Shown piece after piece: positions 52,732 through 61,708 of a DNA stretch of 64,000 nucleotides. The notes under the pieces are model-generated. The model saw nothing but the letters and a program-made list of their open reading frames with translations, ran no database searches and was not told the DNA's origin. The translations under genes were made by a program, and so were the position numbers. Source of the DNA: GCA-2717185 sp047517345. GTDB taxonomy: Bacteria > Pseudomonadota > Alphaproteobacteria > UBA8366 > GCA-2717185. The stretch lies in NCBI GenBank assembly GCA_047517345.1, contig JAKZTB010000106.1:1-64000 (forward strand), written 5' to 3'. Numbering within the stretch: position 1 is the stretch's first letter; each line of letters starts with the position of its first letter.

Positions 52732-53655
52732 ATGAAAATTGCGGTTCCAGATCTGATTTCGAATTCCTACTTCCCGGCGGTCGCCGCCGTGGAACTGGGT
52801 TTTTTCCGCGAGGAGGGGCTCGACTTGGAACTCATTCACTATTTCCCCGTCAACAAATGCTGCGAATTGATGCGCGACGGAGAATTCGATCTGGTGGCCG
52901 GCTCGGCGCACAGCGCCCTGGCCGCCTATCCGAACTGGGAGGGCGCGAAGCTGCTGGCGACACTGGCGCAGGGCATGTACTGGCTGTTGGTGGTGCGCAG
53001 CGACCTCGACGCCGAACGCGGCGATATCGACGCGGTGAAGGGGCTGTACATTGCCGCCGCACCCTTCGTGGAACTCGGCCTGAAGCGTCTGCTGGCGGAA
53101 GCCGGCATCGATCTCGAACGCGACAAGGTCAAGGTCGCGCCGGCGCCGGGCAATATCACGCCCGGCGTGTCGTTCGGCGTCGCCGCCGCGAACTCGCTGG
53201 CCAAGGGCGAGGTCGACGCCTTCTGGGCTAACGGCATGGGGGCGGAAACCGCCGTCCGCGCCGGGGCCGGCAAGGTGCTGATCGACATCCGCCGCGGCGA
53301 CGAGCCCACGAAGGCCTTCAATTACACCTGTCCGGCGCTGATCGGCAGCGACGCGCTGATCGCGCGCGACCCGGACGCGGCGGCGGCGGCCGTGCGCGCC
53401 ATCGTCAAGACGCAACAGGCGATCAAAGAGGACCTCTCATTGGCCACAAAAGTGGGCGAGAAGCTGTTTCCGGCGGACGGCGCGGCGATGATCGCCGATG
53501 TGGTGGCGCGGGATTTGCCGTACTACGATGCGTCGATCTCGGAAGAGTTCGTGCTGGGCATGAACCGGTTCATGACCGACCTCGGCTGGCTCGACGGGCC
53601 GGTGCCCTACGAGAAGGTCGTCGCGACACAGTTCAGCGAATTGTGGAAGGTTTGA
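52732..53655 (+). CDS. NMT1/THI5-like substrate-binding protein without signal peptide
   Basis: A 307-residue periplasmic-binding-fold protein: IAVPDLISNSYFPAVAAVELGFFREEGLDLELI, GEFDLVAGSAHSAL, APGNITPGVSFGVAAANSLAKGEVDAFWANG and ARDPDAAAAAVRAIVKTQQ. This is the SsuA/NMT1 type that usually feeds an ABC importer. It has no signal peptide or lipobox and no permease or ATPase gene beside it, so it may be a cytoplasmic enzyme or sensor like the Pht5-like protein at 24572. The ribosome site GGAAAGGAG precedes ATG 52732. Confidence 0.75.
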   Translation: MKIAVPDLISNSYFPAVAAVELGFFREEGLDLELIHYFPVNKCCELMRDGEFDLVAGSAHSALAAYPNWEGAKLLATLAQGMYWLLVVRSDLDAERGDIDAVKGLYIAAAPFVELGLKRLLAEAGIDLERDKVKVAPAPGNITPGVSFGVAAANSLAKGEVDAFWANGMGAETAVRAGAGKVLIDIRRGDEPTKAFNYTCPALIGSDALIARDPDAAAAAVRAIVKTQQAIKEDLSLATKVGEKLFPADGAAMIADVVARDLPYYDASISEEFVLGMNRFMTDLGWLDGPVPYEKVVATQFSELWKV

Positions 53656-53656
53656 G

Positions 53657-54349
53657 ATGGCGAACCGGCTGGAATTGACCTTCGTTTCAGGCGACTCCGC
53701 GCCCACCGAAACCGTCACGGTCACCGACCTGATCATCGGCGGCTGGACGGGACGCGATAAGGCGAAGCTCGAAGAGCATATCGTCGAATTGGCGGCGATC
53801 GGCGTCGCGCGGCCGGTGTCGACGCCCTGCTTCTATCGCGTCGGGGCGAATCTGCTGACGACGGCGTCGAAAATACAGACCGTCGGCGCGGGTAGCAGCG
53901 GCGAGGCGGAGTATTGTCTGCTGAAACGCGACGACGGTTATTGGGTCGGGCTCGGCTCGGACCATACCGACCGCGAAGTCGAGGCCTACAACGTGTCGGT
54001 ATCGAAGCAGTGCTGTCCCAAACCGATCGCGTCCACCCTGTGGCGGCACGAAGATCTGCGCGATCACTGGGACGAACTGGTGCTGCGCTCCTATCGGGTC
54101 GACGGCGGCGAGAAGCTGCTGTATCAGGAAGGCACGGTCGCTTCGATGATCGACCCGCGGGACCTCGCCGGACAGTACGCGTTGGAGTACGCGCCGCTGG
54201 CGCCAGGGCAGGCGATGTTCGGCGGCACCCTGCCGGTCATCGGCGATCTCACCGGCGCGCCGCGTTTCGAACTCGAACTGGAAGACCCCGTGCTGGGCCG
54301 CAAGATTGCGCACGCGTACGACATATCGAACCTACCGAACATCGGATAG
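53657..54349 (+). CDS. DUF2848 family protein (fumarylacetoacetate hydrolase-like)
   Basis: A 230-residue protein starting one base after the previous stop. The segments GLGSDHTDREVEAYNVSVSKQCCPKP and WRHEDLRDHWDELVLRSYRVDG are hallmarks of DUF2848, a family related to FAA hydrolases that usually act on acylpyruvates or other C-C bonds. The fold and the HTDR motif suggest metal-dependent hydrolysis; the substrate is unknown. It is coupled with the binding-protein-like gene and a cupin 11 bases downstream. Confidence 0.8.
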   Translation: MANRLELTFVSGDSAPTETVTVTDLIIGGWTGRDKAKLEEHIVELAAIGVARPVSTPCFYRVGANLLTTASKIQTVGAGSSGEAEYCLLKRDDGYWVGLGSDHTDREVEAYNVSVSKQCCPKPIASTLWRHEDLRDHWDELVLRSYRVDGGEKLLYQEGTVASMIDPRDLAGQYALEYAPLAPGQAMFGGTLPVIGDLTGAPRFELELEDPVLGRKIAHAYDISNLPNIG

Positions 54350-54360
54350 AGGCTAATCCT

Positions 54361-54744
54361 ATGGGCAAACCGCATATCGAATTCACCGCGCTGAACATGG
54401 ACGAGGGCTGGGAGGTGCCGCCGGGCTATCCGGAGGGCATCAAGCAGAAGGTGCTGACCTCCGATCTGGACGAAACGGCCAAGACCGGCAGCCGGTCACG
54501 CTTGCTGCGTTTCGACCCCGGCGCCTATTCGACCGAACCCTTTGTGCACGATCATTGGGAGGAGGTGTATCTGGTCAACGGCACGCTGACCGTTGGTAAC
54601 GATGCGCAAGGCGCGGGCGGCGAACCGTTCGACGCGCCGACCTACGCCTGCCGTCCGCCGGGCGCTTTCCATGGTCCCTTCAAATCGGCAGGCGGTTGCT
54701 TGCTTTTCGAGCTGCACTATTACGCGCCGACGGAAGACTCTTAG
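54361..54744 (+). CDS. Cupin domain protein (ChrR-like)
   Basis: A 127-residue single cupin: RFDPGAYSTEPFVHDHWEEVYLVNGTLTV gives the HxH...E motif, and PPGAFHGPFKSAGGCLLFEL gives the second His motif. It may be a small dioxygenase, isomerase or metal-binding partner of the DUF2848 protein. ATG 54361 begins MGKPHIEF. It overlaps the end of the convergent flavin reductase by 4 bases. Confidence 0.82.
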   Translation: MGKPHIEFTALNMDEGWEVPPGYPEGIKQKVLTSDLDETAKTGSRSRLLRFDPGAYSTEPFVHDHWEEVYLVNGTLTVGNDAQGAGGEPFDAPTYACRPPGAFHGPFKSAGGCLLFELHYYAPTEDS

Positions 54745-55235
54745 GCGAGTTGGCGGTATTGGCCCTTGTAGAAGAGCAAGGGCGGTTCGTCGCCTCCGAA
54801 CTCCACATTGTCGACCTTGGCGACGACGATATAGTGGTCGCCGCATTCATATTGCGCGTGTTTTGTGCACAGTAGCACCCCGTGATTGGGCTCGATGATC
54901 GGCGCCGCGTTGGCGCCTTCCCGGTAAGAAACGCCGCGCCATTTGTCCAAGCCGGTTTTGGCGAATTGGTTTGAAAGCTCTTCCTGATCCGCGCGCAGCA
55001 AATTCAGCGCAAAGTGTTCGGTCTTCAGTAGTGTCTCGAATTCGGACAGCGAATCCGCGATACAGAAGGACACCAACGGCGGATCGAGCGATACGGATGA
55101 AAAGGAATTCATCGTCACGCCGATCAACCCTTCGCTGCCGCCACTGCAGGTCATGACCATCACGCCGGTCGCGAAGCTGCCGACCGCATCGCGGAACGCC
55201 CGTTGGTCGAATTGTGAGTCTTCCGCGCTGGCCAT
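54741..55235 (-). CDS. Flavin reductase family protein (HpaC-like)
   Basis: A 164-residue FMN/FAD reductase: FDQRAFRDAVGSFATGVMVMT, LIGVTMNSFSSVSLDPPLVSFCIADS, HFALNLLRADQEELSNQFA and CTKHAQYECGDHYIVVAKV. It supplies reduced flavin to an oxygenase. It is divergent from the HpaB-type monooxygenase at 55338, so the two form a classic two-component pair. ATG 55235 is preferred; an in-frame ATG at 55310 would add 25 residues of unrelated sequence. Confidence 0.85.
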   Translation of the reverse strand: MASAEDSQFDQRAFRDAVGSFATGVMVMTCSGGSEGLIGVTMNSFSSVSLDPPLVSFCIADSLSEFETLLKTEHFALNLLRADQEELSNQFAKTGLDKWRGVSYREGANAAPIIEPNHGVLLCTKHAQYECGDHYIVVAKVDNVEFGGDEPPLLFYKGQYRQLA

Positions 55236-55337
55236 GGATTGTAGGAATCCCTGAATTGGCGATTCGGCTGCTACTATAGCCACCGGCCCGGCATTGCCAA
55301 ATGCCGGCACGCGTTCCGAACGGTGAAAAGGCGAAGT

Positions 55338-56852
55338 ATGTCGATATCGCTAAAGGACGATCGGTTCCCCGGGGGCCTGCGGACCGGCGCGCAGTATCTC
55401 GACGCGCTGCGCGAAGACGGGCGACGAGTTTTCGTCGACGGCGAGGAAGTCCGGGACGTCACTTCGCACCCGGCCTTCGCCGAGCCGGCCCGGACTATTG
55501 CGGGCCTGTTCGACATCGCGTGCGACCCGGAGAACCGGGAGCTGATGACCTACACCTCGCCGACCTCCGGCGCGCCGGTCAACCGCATCTGGCAGATGCC
55601 GGACTCGATCGAGGCGCTGCAGCAGCGCCGCGCCGCGATCGAGCGCTGGTCGGAGGAAAGCCTCGGCTATATGGGCCGCACGCCCGACCATGTCGCGGGT
55701 TTCTTCGTCGGTTTCGCGGCTGAACCGCAGGTGCTGGCGCGCGACGGCAACGATCAATTCGCCGCGAACGCGGTGCGTATCTACGAGTGGCTGCGCGACA
55801 ACGACGTCTACATCACCTACACCATCGTGCCGCCGCAGATCGACCGCTCCAAACCGGCGCATCAGCAGGACCCACCGGACCTCTATTGCGGCGTGGTCAA
55901 GGAGCGTGACGACGGCGTGGTGATCCGCGGCGCGCAGATGCTCGGCACCGGTTCAGTCTTTTCCGACTATGTGCATCAGAGCACGATCCATCCGATGCGG
56001 CCGGGCGACGAGAATCACGCCATATCGCTGATTGTGCCGTGCAACGCGCCGGGGGTGAAGATCCACTCGCGGCGCTCCTATGCCCGCGCCGCCTCCAGCA
56101 TGTACGACTATCCGCTGGCGACCCGCTTCGACGAGACCGACTCGCTGGTCGTCTACGACGACGTGTTCGTGCCGTGGGAGCATATCTTCGTTTACAAGAA
56201 TCTGGATATCTGCCGCGACCAGTGGTTCGAAACGCCGGCTCATATCCTGGGCAACAACCAGGCGCAGATCCGTTTCATCACCAAGCTGCGTTTCCTGACG
56301 GGCCTGGCGCAGCGCATCACCAAGATGAACGGCATCAACGCGATGCCGCCCGTGCAAGGCCAGATCGCCGATATTGCGGTGCAGGCGGCGATGTATAAGG
56401 GCCTGATGGACGGCCAGATTGCCAAGGCGGCACCCAACCAAAACGGCGTCTACGTGCCGGACCCGCAGACCCATTACGCCGCCATGGTCCTGCAGTCGCG
56501 CCTCTATCCCGAGGTGCTGGAGATGCTGCGCGAACTGACCGGCGGCGGCATGATCCAGCTGCCGTCGAACGTCGCCGATTTCGACTTGGCCGAAGCGGGC
56601 GACGACATCCGCCGCTACGTGCAGTCGCCCGGCTGGCCGGCGGAGGAACGGGTGAAACTGCTCAAGCTGGCCTGGGACGCGGTCGGCTCCGAATTCGCCA
56701 GCCGCCACGCCCAGTACGAAAAGTTCTACGCCGGCGCACCGTTCATCGTGAAGAACCGCTTCCTGTGGAACTACGATTTCGACACCGGCGAGGCGCTCGT
56801 CGACAAGGCGCTGTCGGGGTACGGCATGAAGGGGCGGGTGGAAGAAAATTGA
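55338..56852 (+). CDS. 4-hydroxyphenylacetate 3-monooxygenase (HpaB) family oxygenase
   Basis: A 504-residue flavin-dependent aromatic hydroxylase with the acyl-CoA-dehydrogenase-like fold: RTGAQYLDALREDGRRVFVDGEEV, HPAFAEPARTIAGLFDIA, HVAGFFVGFAAEPQVL, and YTIVPPQIDRSKPAHQQDPP. The middle has RRSYARAASSMYDYPLATRFDE and a C-terminal GSEFASRHAQYEKFYAG. It would use FADH2 and O2 to ortho-hydroxylate a phenol or related ring. ATG 55338 follows AAAAGGCGAAG; GTG 55323 is an alternative. The divergent neighbour is its likely reductase. The substrate is not resolved. Confidence 0.9.
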   Translation: MSISLKDDRFPGGLRTGAQYLDALREDGRRVFVDGEEVRDVTSHPAFAEPARTIAGLFDIACDPENRELMTYTSPTSGAPVNRIWQMPDSIEALQQRRAAIERWSEESLGYMGRTPDHVAGFFVGFAAEPQVLARDGNDQFAANAVRIYEWLRDNDVYITYTIVPPQIDRSKPAHQQDPPDLYCGVVKERDDGVVIRGAQMLGTGSVFSDYVHQSTIHPMRPGDENHAISLIVPCNAPGVKIHSRRSYARAASSMYDYPLATRFDETDSLVVYDDVFVPWEHIFVYKNLDICRDQWFETPAHILGNNQAQIRFITKLRFLTGLAQRITKMNGINAMPPVQGQIADIAVQAAMYKGLMDGQIAKAAPNQNGVYVPDPQTHYAAMVLQSRLYPEVLEMLRELTGGGMIQLPSNVADFDLAEAGDDIRRYVQSPGWPAEERVKLLKLAWDAVGSEFASRHAQYEKFYAGAPFIVKNRFLWNYDFDTGEALVDKALSGYGMKGRVEEN

Positions 56853-56877
56853 TGGCGACGGAAACAGGGAGAAGATC

Positions 56878-57774
56878 ATGAAAGCCGGCTGGGGCATTCC
56901 CAACAATTACGGCGGCGAGAACCCGAACGAGTTGATCGAGATCGCGGTGAAGGCGGAGGCGTTGGGGTTCGGCAGCGTCTGGGTACGCGAGCATTTGTTC
57001 CACGCGACCTATGTCGCGGAACGGCTCGGTGACAAGCCCTATTACGATGCGCTGACGATCCTGATCGCCATCGGCGCGGCGACGAAGACGGTGCGGCTCG
57101 GCACCTCCGTCCTGGTGCTGCCTTGGCACGATCCTGCGCGGCTCGGCAAGATGATCGCGACCTTGGACCAGCTTTCCGGCGGGCGCGTCAATTTCGGCAT
57201 CGGCGTGGCGATGACCCGCGACGAGTTCGAAAATCTGGGCGTCGACTTCACGACGCGCGGCCGGCGCACGGATGAGGTCCTGGGCGCGCTGCAGGCATTG
57301 TGGACCCAGAACGTGCCGGAATTTGCCGGTAAATTCTACAGTTACAGCGGCTTGCGGTTCGCGCCGAAGCCCTTGCAGAAACCCTACCCGCCGATCCTGG
57401 TCGGCGGGTACAGTAAGGCCGCCTTCCGCCGCATCGCGCGGTTCGGCGACGGCTGGCACACGCTTAGACAATCGCCGAAGCAGGTCGTCGAAGGCCGGAG
57501 CGAAATCGTCCGACTGACCGAGGAAGCGGGCCGCGATGCGTCGGACCTGCGCTACGCCATCACCCTGCCGCTCGACTTCTCCGGCAAGGCGCCGGACCCC
57601 TCGGTCGAGGACCGCACGATCCTGCGCGGCACCGACGACGACATGGCCGAAACGATCCGCGCCTATGGGGAGGCCGGGCTGGACGAGATCATCGTCAGCG
57701 TCAGCACGCCCTACCTGGCCGAGAACAGGGATGCTATGGCGCATTTCATGGAAGGGGTCTGGCCGAAGCTGTGA
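56878..57774 (+). CDS. LLM class flavin-dependent oxidoreductase
   Basis: A 298-residue luciferase-like protein: AGWGIPNNYGGENPNELIEIAVKAEALGFGSVWVREHLF, VRLGTSVLVLPWHDPARLGKMIATLDQLSGGRVNFGIGVAM, PILVGGYSKAAFRRIARFGDGWH. F420- or FMN-dependent oxidoreductases of this type carry out oxidation or monooxygenation. It lies 25 bases after the HpaB gene, with AGGGAGAA as ribosome site, so it is co-transcribed. It converges on the frameshifted hydratase. Confidence 0.85.
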   Translation: MKAGWGIPNNYGGENPNELIEIAVKAEALGFGSVWVREHLFHATYVAERLGDKPYYDALTILIAIGAATKTVRLGTSVLVLPWHDPARLGKMIATLDQLSGGRVNFGIGVAMTRDEFENLGVDFTTRGRRTDEVLGALQALWTQNVPEFAGKFYSYSGLRFAPKPLQKPYPPILVGGYSKAAFRRIARFGDGWHTLRQSPKQVVEGRSEIVRLTEEAGRDASDLRYAITLPLDFSGKAPDPSVEDRTILRGTDDDMAETIRAYGEAGLDEIIVSVSTPYLAENRDAMAHFMEGVWPKL

Positions 57775-57786
57775 GGGCGCGGCCGT

Positions 57787-58624
57787 CTATCCGCCATCGC
57801 CCAGCTCAGCGCACAACGCGTCCATGCGCAGTTCACCGTCGCGGGTCTGGCCGCCGATTTCCAGGAAGCGCCGCATGTTCCGGCGCGCATCGTCGGTGCG
57901 CAGGAGCTGCTCGAACAAATAGGCTTCCTCGAACAGCCCGTCGAGCCACGGCCGTTCCGATTGGTTGACGGCAAGCTTCGCCTGGCGCACCGCGGGGGGC
58001 GGGAAGGAGGCGATGCGTTTGGCCAACTTCTCGACGAACGAGCCGATCTCGTCCGGCTCGAAGATACGGTTGAGGTAGCCCCAGCGCTCCGCCGTCTCGG
58101 CATCCATATCGTCGCCGCTCAGAATCAATTCCAGCGCCACGGCCGCGGCCCATTAATCGCGGCAGACGTTGCGTGCCGGTGCCGCCGGGAATGATGCCGA
58201 GCGGCACCTCCATCTGGTTGACCTTGGTCTTGCCGCGCACGCCGAAGCGCATGTCCATGGACGTCGACAGCTCGCTGCCGCCGCCGCCGACCCGGCCTTC
58301 GATCTGCGCGATCACGACCTTGTTCATGGTGCGGAAGCGCTCGCACAAGGCATGGAACGGTTTCAGCTGAGAATCGCGCTGCGGCTCGAACCCGATCGGC
58401 CGCTCCAGGATCGCCGCGACATCGAAATGGGCGAGGAAGAAGTTCGGGTCGGCGCTGCGCATCACCACGACGGTGAGCGCCATGTCGGCCTTGAGCTCCG
58501 AGGACAGCCGGTCGAGTTCCGCCAGCAGCGCCATGGTGATGACGTTCGCCGGCGGATTGTCGATGGTCACGGTGGCGACCCGCCCGTCGGTTTCGACGGT
58601 CAGCAGTTCGAAGTCGTAGGGCAT
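57787..58624 (-). pseudogene. Enoyl-CoA hydratase/isomerase gene with a 1-base frameshift
   Basis: From ATG 58624 the frame reads MPYDFELLTVETDGRVATVTI, RFRTMNKVVIAQIEGRVGGGGSELSTSMDMRFG and PLGIIPGGTGTQRLPRLMGRG, a normal crotonase core. Near 58140 it derails; the next frame carries ALELILSGDDMDAETAERWGYLNRIF and runs to 57787, the typical rest of the family. Reading CGT-GGCGCTG as CGT-GCGCTG (one G fewer around 58136-58142) restores a protein of about 278 residues. The Glu/Asp acid-base loop is in the first part. Co-directional with PxpA 2 bases upstream. Confidence 0.75.
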
Positions 58625-58626
58625 AG

Positions 58627-59499
58627 TTATTCCTTACTGTATCGGTTCAAAATCTCGGTCGTTGGCTTGATAGCAATGTTCTCGGCGCGCAGTGCGTTGA
58701 CAACAGCCCTGCCCATATCGGCCGCGCCCGGCGTATCGCTATGCAGGCAGTAGGTATCGGCGTTCATGGGCACCATCGTGCCGTCTTCCGCCTCCACGAT
58801 GCCGTCTCGCACGACGCTGACGATCTGGCCCGCCGCTTCCTCGGCACTCTCCAACAGTGCGCGCGGATGGGCGCGGTCGACGATGCGGCCGTTCGAACCG
58901 TAACGGCGATCGGCATAGCATTCCGTGGCGACGATAAGGCCAGACGCCTTCATCTGGCCCAGGGTTCCCGAGATAGCCGGCGCGATGACGATAATTTCCG
59001 GGTCGAAGGTGCGGACCGCCTTGATCATCGCCGCGCAGGCCCATTCCTCTTCCGAGACATCGTAATACAGCGCGCCATGGCATTTGACCGTGCGGATGCG
59101 CCGACCGAATTCGCGCAAGACGCCGTCCAAGGCGCCGAATTGGTAAAGGAACACGCTGACCAGCTCGTCGGGGGTCATGGCGACGTGCGTTTGACCGAAA
59201 TTGAAGATATCCGGGTAGGAGGGGTGGGCGCCAATCTGGATTTTGTTCTCCAGCAGCGACGGGATCAGCCGCCGCAGGACCAGCGGGTCGCCCGAATGCA
59301 GCCCGCAGGCGAGATAGGCCGAGGTGATGATCGGCAGCAACGCGTCGTCAGCGCGTTGCATCGTTTGCCGCGGGTGGAAGCTGAGGCCCGTTTCCGGCAC
59401 GGTGGTTTGTTTCAGAACGTCGATTGGAATGCCGGCGGGCGGCAGGACGAAGCCCTCGGCGAGCTCGGTCGACAGATCGACTGCGCGGTCTTCGGTCAC
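58627..59499 (-). CDS. LamB/YcsF family protein (5-oxoprolinase subunit A-like)
   Basis: A 290-residue YcsF/PxpA-type protein with DLSTELAEGF (family DLN.D.GEGFG, degenerate), TSAYLACGLHSGDPLVLRRLI, IGAHPSYPD and VKCHGALYYDVSEEEWA, plus a C-terminal PMNADTYCLHSDTPGA. PxpA works with PxpB and PxpC to open 5-oxoproline using ATP; neither partner is present here, and the N-terminal metal motif is altered, so it may have another lactam or carbohydrate substrate. It starts with GTG 59499 behind AGGGTGA, 5 bases after the CaiB stop. Confidence 0.8.
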   Translation of the reverse strand: MTEDRAVDLSTELAEGFVLPPAGIPIDVLKQTTVPETGLSFHPRQTMQRADDALLPIITSAYLACGLHSGDPLVLRRLIPSLLENKIQIGAHPSYPDIFNFGQTHVAMTPDELVSVFLYQFGALDGVLREFGRRIRTVKCHGALYYDVSEEEWACAAMIKAVRTFDPEIIVIAPAISGTLGQMKASGLIVATECYADRRYGSNGRIVDRAHPRALLESAEEAAGQIVSVVRDGIVEAEDGTMVPMNADTYCLHSDTPGAADMGRAVVNALRAENIAIKPTTEILNRYSKE

Positions 59500-59503
59500 G
59501 GGG

Positions 59504-60703
59504 TCACCCTGCCTCTTCCATCGCCGCCCCGTCCGCCAGGAGCCGTGCGATCTCCTCCGCGTCGTAACCGTGTTCGGCCAAGATGGTGCGGGTGTGCTCG
59601 CCGAAGCGGGGCGGATCGCGCCGGATATCGGCGGGCGACTTGCTCAACGTGTAGGGCGGTTTCATCAGCCGGACGCGGCCCTCCGACGGATGCTCGGTTT
59701 CGTGCCAAAAGCCGACATCGGCGAGATGACCGTCGGCCACGACGTCGTCCAGAGTCGAGATCGGCATGCACGGGACACCGGCTTCGGCCAACACCGTCAC
59801 CCATTCCGCCGTGGTACGTTCGGCCATCAATTCACCGATCAGCGCGTTGACGGCATCGATGTTTTCGCGGCGTTCGTCGCGGTTCTGCAGGATCGGATTG
59901 TCCCACAGATCCTCGCGGCCGATGGCGCTCAGCAGGCCGCGCCAATGCTTGTCGCTGCCGGGCAGAGCGCAGATATGGCCGTCCTTCGTCTTGTAGGGCC
60001 AGCGCATCGGCGTGGCATGGCGCATCGAGCCCGCCGGGCCTTGCGCCGGCACGAAACTCTTGCCGGAGAGATGTTCCAGGAAGGTGAAACTCACCATACT
60101 CTCGAACATCGGTACTTCGATCTCCTGCCCCTCGCCGGTGGCCAGCTTGTGGTACAGCGCCGCCGCCATGGCGTAGGCCGCGAACAGGCCGGTAGTCTTG
60201 TCGGCGATCAGGGACGGGACGTAGCGCGCTTCTTTTCCGCCGAACGCTTCCAGCGCGACGAGGCCGGACGCGCCCTGGATGACGTCGTCATAGGCCGCCT
60301 GGCCCGCATAGCGCCCCTCGCGCCCGAAGCCCCAGATGTTGCAGTAGATCAGGCCCGGATTGATTGCACGGGCGCTGTCGTAGTCGAAGCCCAGCCGGGC
60401 CAAGGGTTCGGGCCGCATATTGTGGACGAACACATCGGTTTCGCGCATTAGCGCCCGCATCGCCTCGGCTCCACCCTCGGTCTTCAGGTTCAGGCTTATG
60501 GCGCGCTTGTTGCGGTTGATCTGCAGGAAGCTTGCCGCCATGCCGGGATTGACCGACGGACCGCTGCCGCGTGTCAGATCGCCGTCCGGCGCTTCGACCT
60601 TGATCACCTCCGCGCCCATATCACCCAGCATTTGAGAGGCGTATGGCCCGACGAACACCGTCGTCATGTCCAACACCCGAATCCCGTCGAACGGTCCTGT
60701 CAT
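59504..60703 (-). CDS. CaiB/BaiF family CoA transferase (2)
   Basis: A 399-residue class III CoA transferase: FDGIRVLDMTTVFVGPYASQMLGDMGAEVIKVE, NRNKRAISLNLKTEGG, VHNMRPEPLARLG and YVPSLIADKTTGLFAAYAMAA with the expected catalytic Asp in LIADK. It activates an acid to its CoA thioester for the neighbouring hydratases. GGGAAAG precedes ATG 60703. It lies between PxpA and the ornithine-cyclodeaminase-like gene on the minus strand. Confidence 0.9.
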   Translation of the reverse strand: MTGPFDGIRVLDMTTVFVGPYASQMLGDMGAEVIKVEAPDGDLTRGSGPSVNPGMAASFLQINRNKRAISLNLKTEGGAEAMRALMRETDVFVHNMRPEPLARLGFDYDSARAINPGLIYCNIWGFGREGRYAGQAAYDDVIQGASGLVALEAFGGKEARYVPSLIADKTTGLFAAYAMAAALYHKLATGEGQEIEVPMFESMVSFTFLEHLSGKSFVPAQGPAGSMRHATPMRWPYKTKDGHICALPGSDKHWRGLLSAIGREDLWDNPILQNRDERRENIDAVNALIGELMAERTTAEWVTVLAEAGVPCMPISTLDDVVADGHLADVGFWHETEHPSEGRVRLMKPPYTLSKSPADIRRDPPRFGEHTRTILAEHGYDAEEIARLLADGAAMEEAG

Positions 60704-60751
60704 ATGTACGCTTTCCCTTTTTGTTTGTTCGCGCTACGCGAATGCGGCGGC

Positions 60752-61672
60752 CTAACTTTTGGAGGCTATGATCGAGTCGTAGGTGAGTTTCGCGGCGGCG
60801 ACATCCATGATCGCAATGCCGATGGAGTCGTAAATGACGGTGGCGCTGCCCGGCACCGATTTCGTGCCGGCGTAAATTTCGCCGACCTCGGCGAATATCT
60901 CGCACCCGGAGGCTCGGATGTCGCCCGCCTGATCCTTGGCCGCGTCCACGGATTCGACGAGGACGGTGTTGGCCATCGCCGCATCGTCCAGTTCCCGACC
61001 GTCGGCGGTGTTCCAGCCGACGGAGGTGACGAACGCTCCTGGCTTGAGCCACGCACCTTTGAGGATCGGCTCGGTCGCCGATGTCGTGCAAGCGACGATG
61101 TCGGCGTCTCGAACCGCCTGTTCCGCGTCGGCGACGAACACCGTACCGATGTCGTTCGCCACTTCGCGCCCTGCCGTTTCGTTGCGCGCCCAGAGACGAA
61201 GCTCCCGGTAATCCCGGACCACAGAAAAGGCCTCGGCGTGGGCGCGCGCCTGAACGCCATTGCCCATGATCGTCACGACATCCGGCTTCTCGACCGCGAG
61301 CCTGCGTGCGGCGGCAGCCGATCCGGCGGCGGTGCGCATTTCCGTAATCAGCCTTCCGTCGAGGACGGCGAGCGGCGAGCCGTTTTTCTTATCGAAAACC
61401 AGGATCACCGCCTGGTGGGTCGGCAGATCCGTGCCGGCGTTCGCGTGGTACAGGGTCACGACCTTGACGGCCATCGCCTCGCCGACGGCGGGCATCACCG
61501 CGATGATCGCGTCATGCCCCGGAACCGGCACCATCTGACGTACGGGCTGCGCGACCTCACCGGCCGAAAATGATGCCATCGCGGCCTCGACCGTATCGAT
61601 GAGGGGACCCCATTCCAGTACCGCCTGGATTTCGGTTTCGCTGAAATAGGGCAACGTGTCTTTGTCAATCAT
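60752..61672 (-). CDS. Ornithine cyclodeaminase/mu-crystallin family protein
   Basis: A 306-residue NAD(P) enzyme: MAVKVVTLYHANAGTDLPTHQAVILVFDKKNGSPLAVLDGRLITEMRTAA (substrate half), VTIMGNGVQARAHAEAF (Rossmann loop), DIVACTTSATEPILKG, SVGWNTADGRELDDA. The family includes ornithine cyclodeaminase, ketimine reductases and alanine dehydrogenases. In this operon it could deaminate or reduce a cyclic imino acid linked to the lactam-type PxpA; that is inference. The start is ATG 61672. Confidence 0.88.
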   Translation of the reverse strand: MIDKDTLPYFSETEIQAVLEWGPLIDTVEAAMASFSAGEVAQPVRQMVPVPGHDAIIAVMPAVGEAMAVKVVTLYHANAGTDLPTHQAVILVFDKKNGSPLAVLDGRLITEMRTAAGSAAAARRLAVEKPDVVTIMGNGVQARAHAEAFSVVRDYRELRLWARNETAGREVANDIGTVFVADAEQAVRDADIVACTTSATEPILKGAWLKPGAFVTSVGWNTADGRELDDAAMANTVLVESVDAAKDQAGDIRASGCEIFAEVGEIYAGTKSVPGSATVIYDSIGIAIMDVAAAKLTYDSIIASKS

Positions 61673-61708
61673 GATTGTTTCCCAAAGAATAGTTTGCGTT
61701 ACCGTTTC

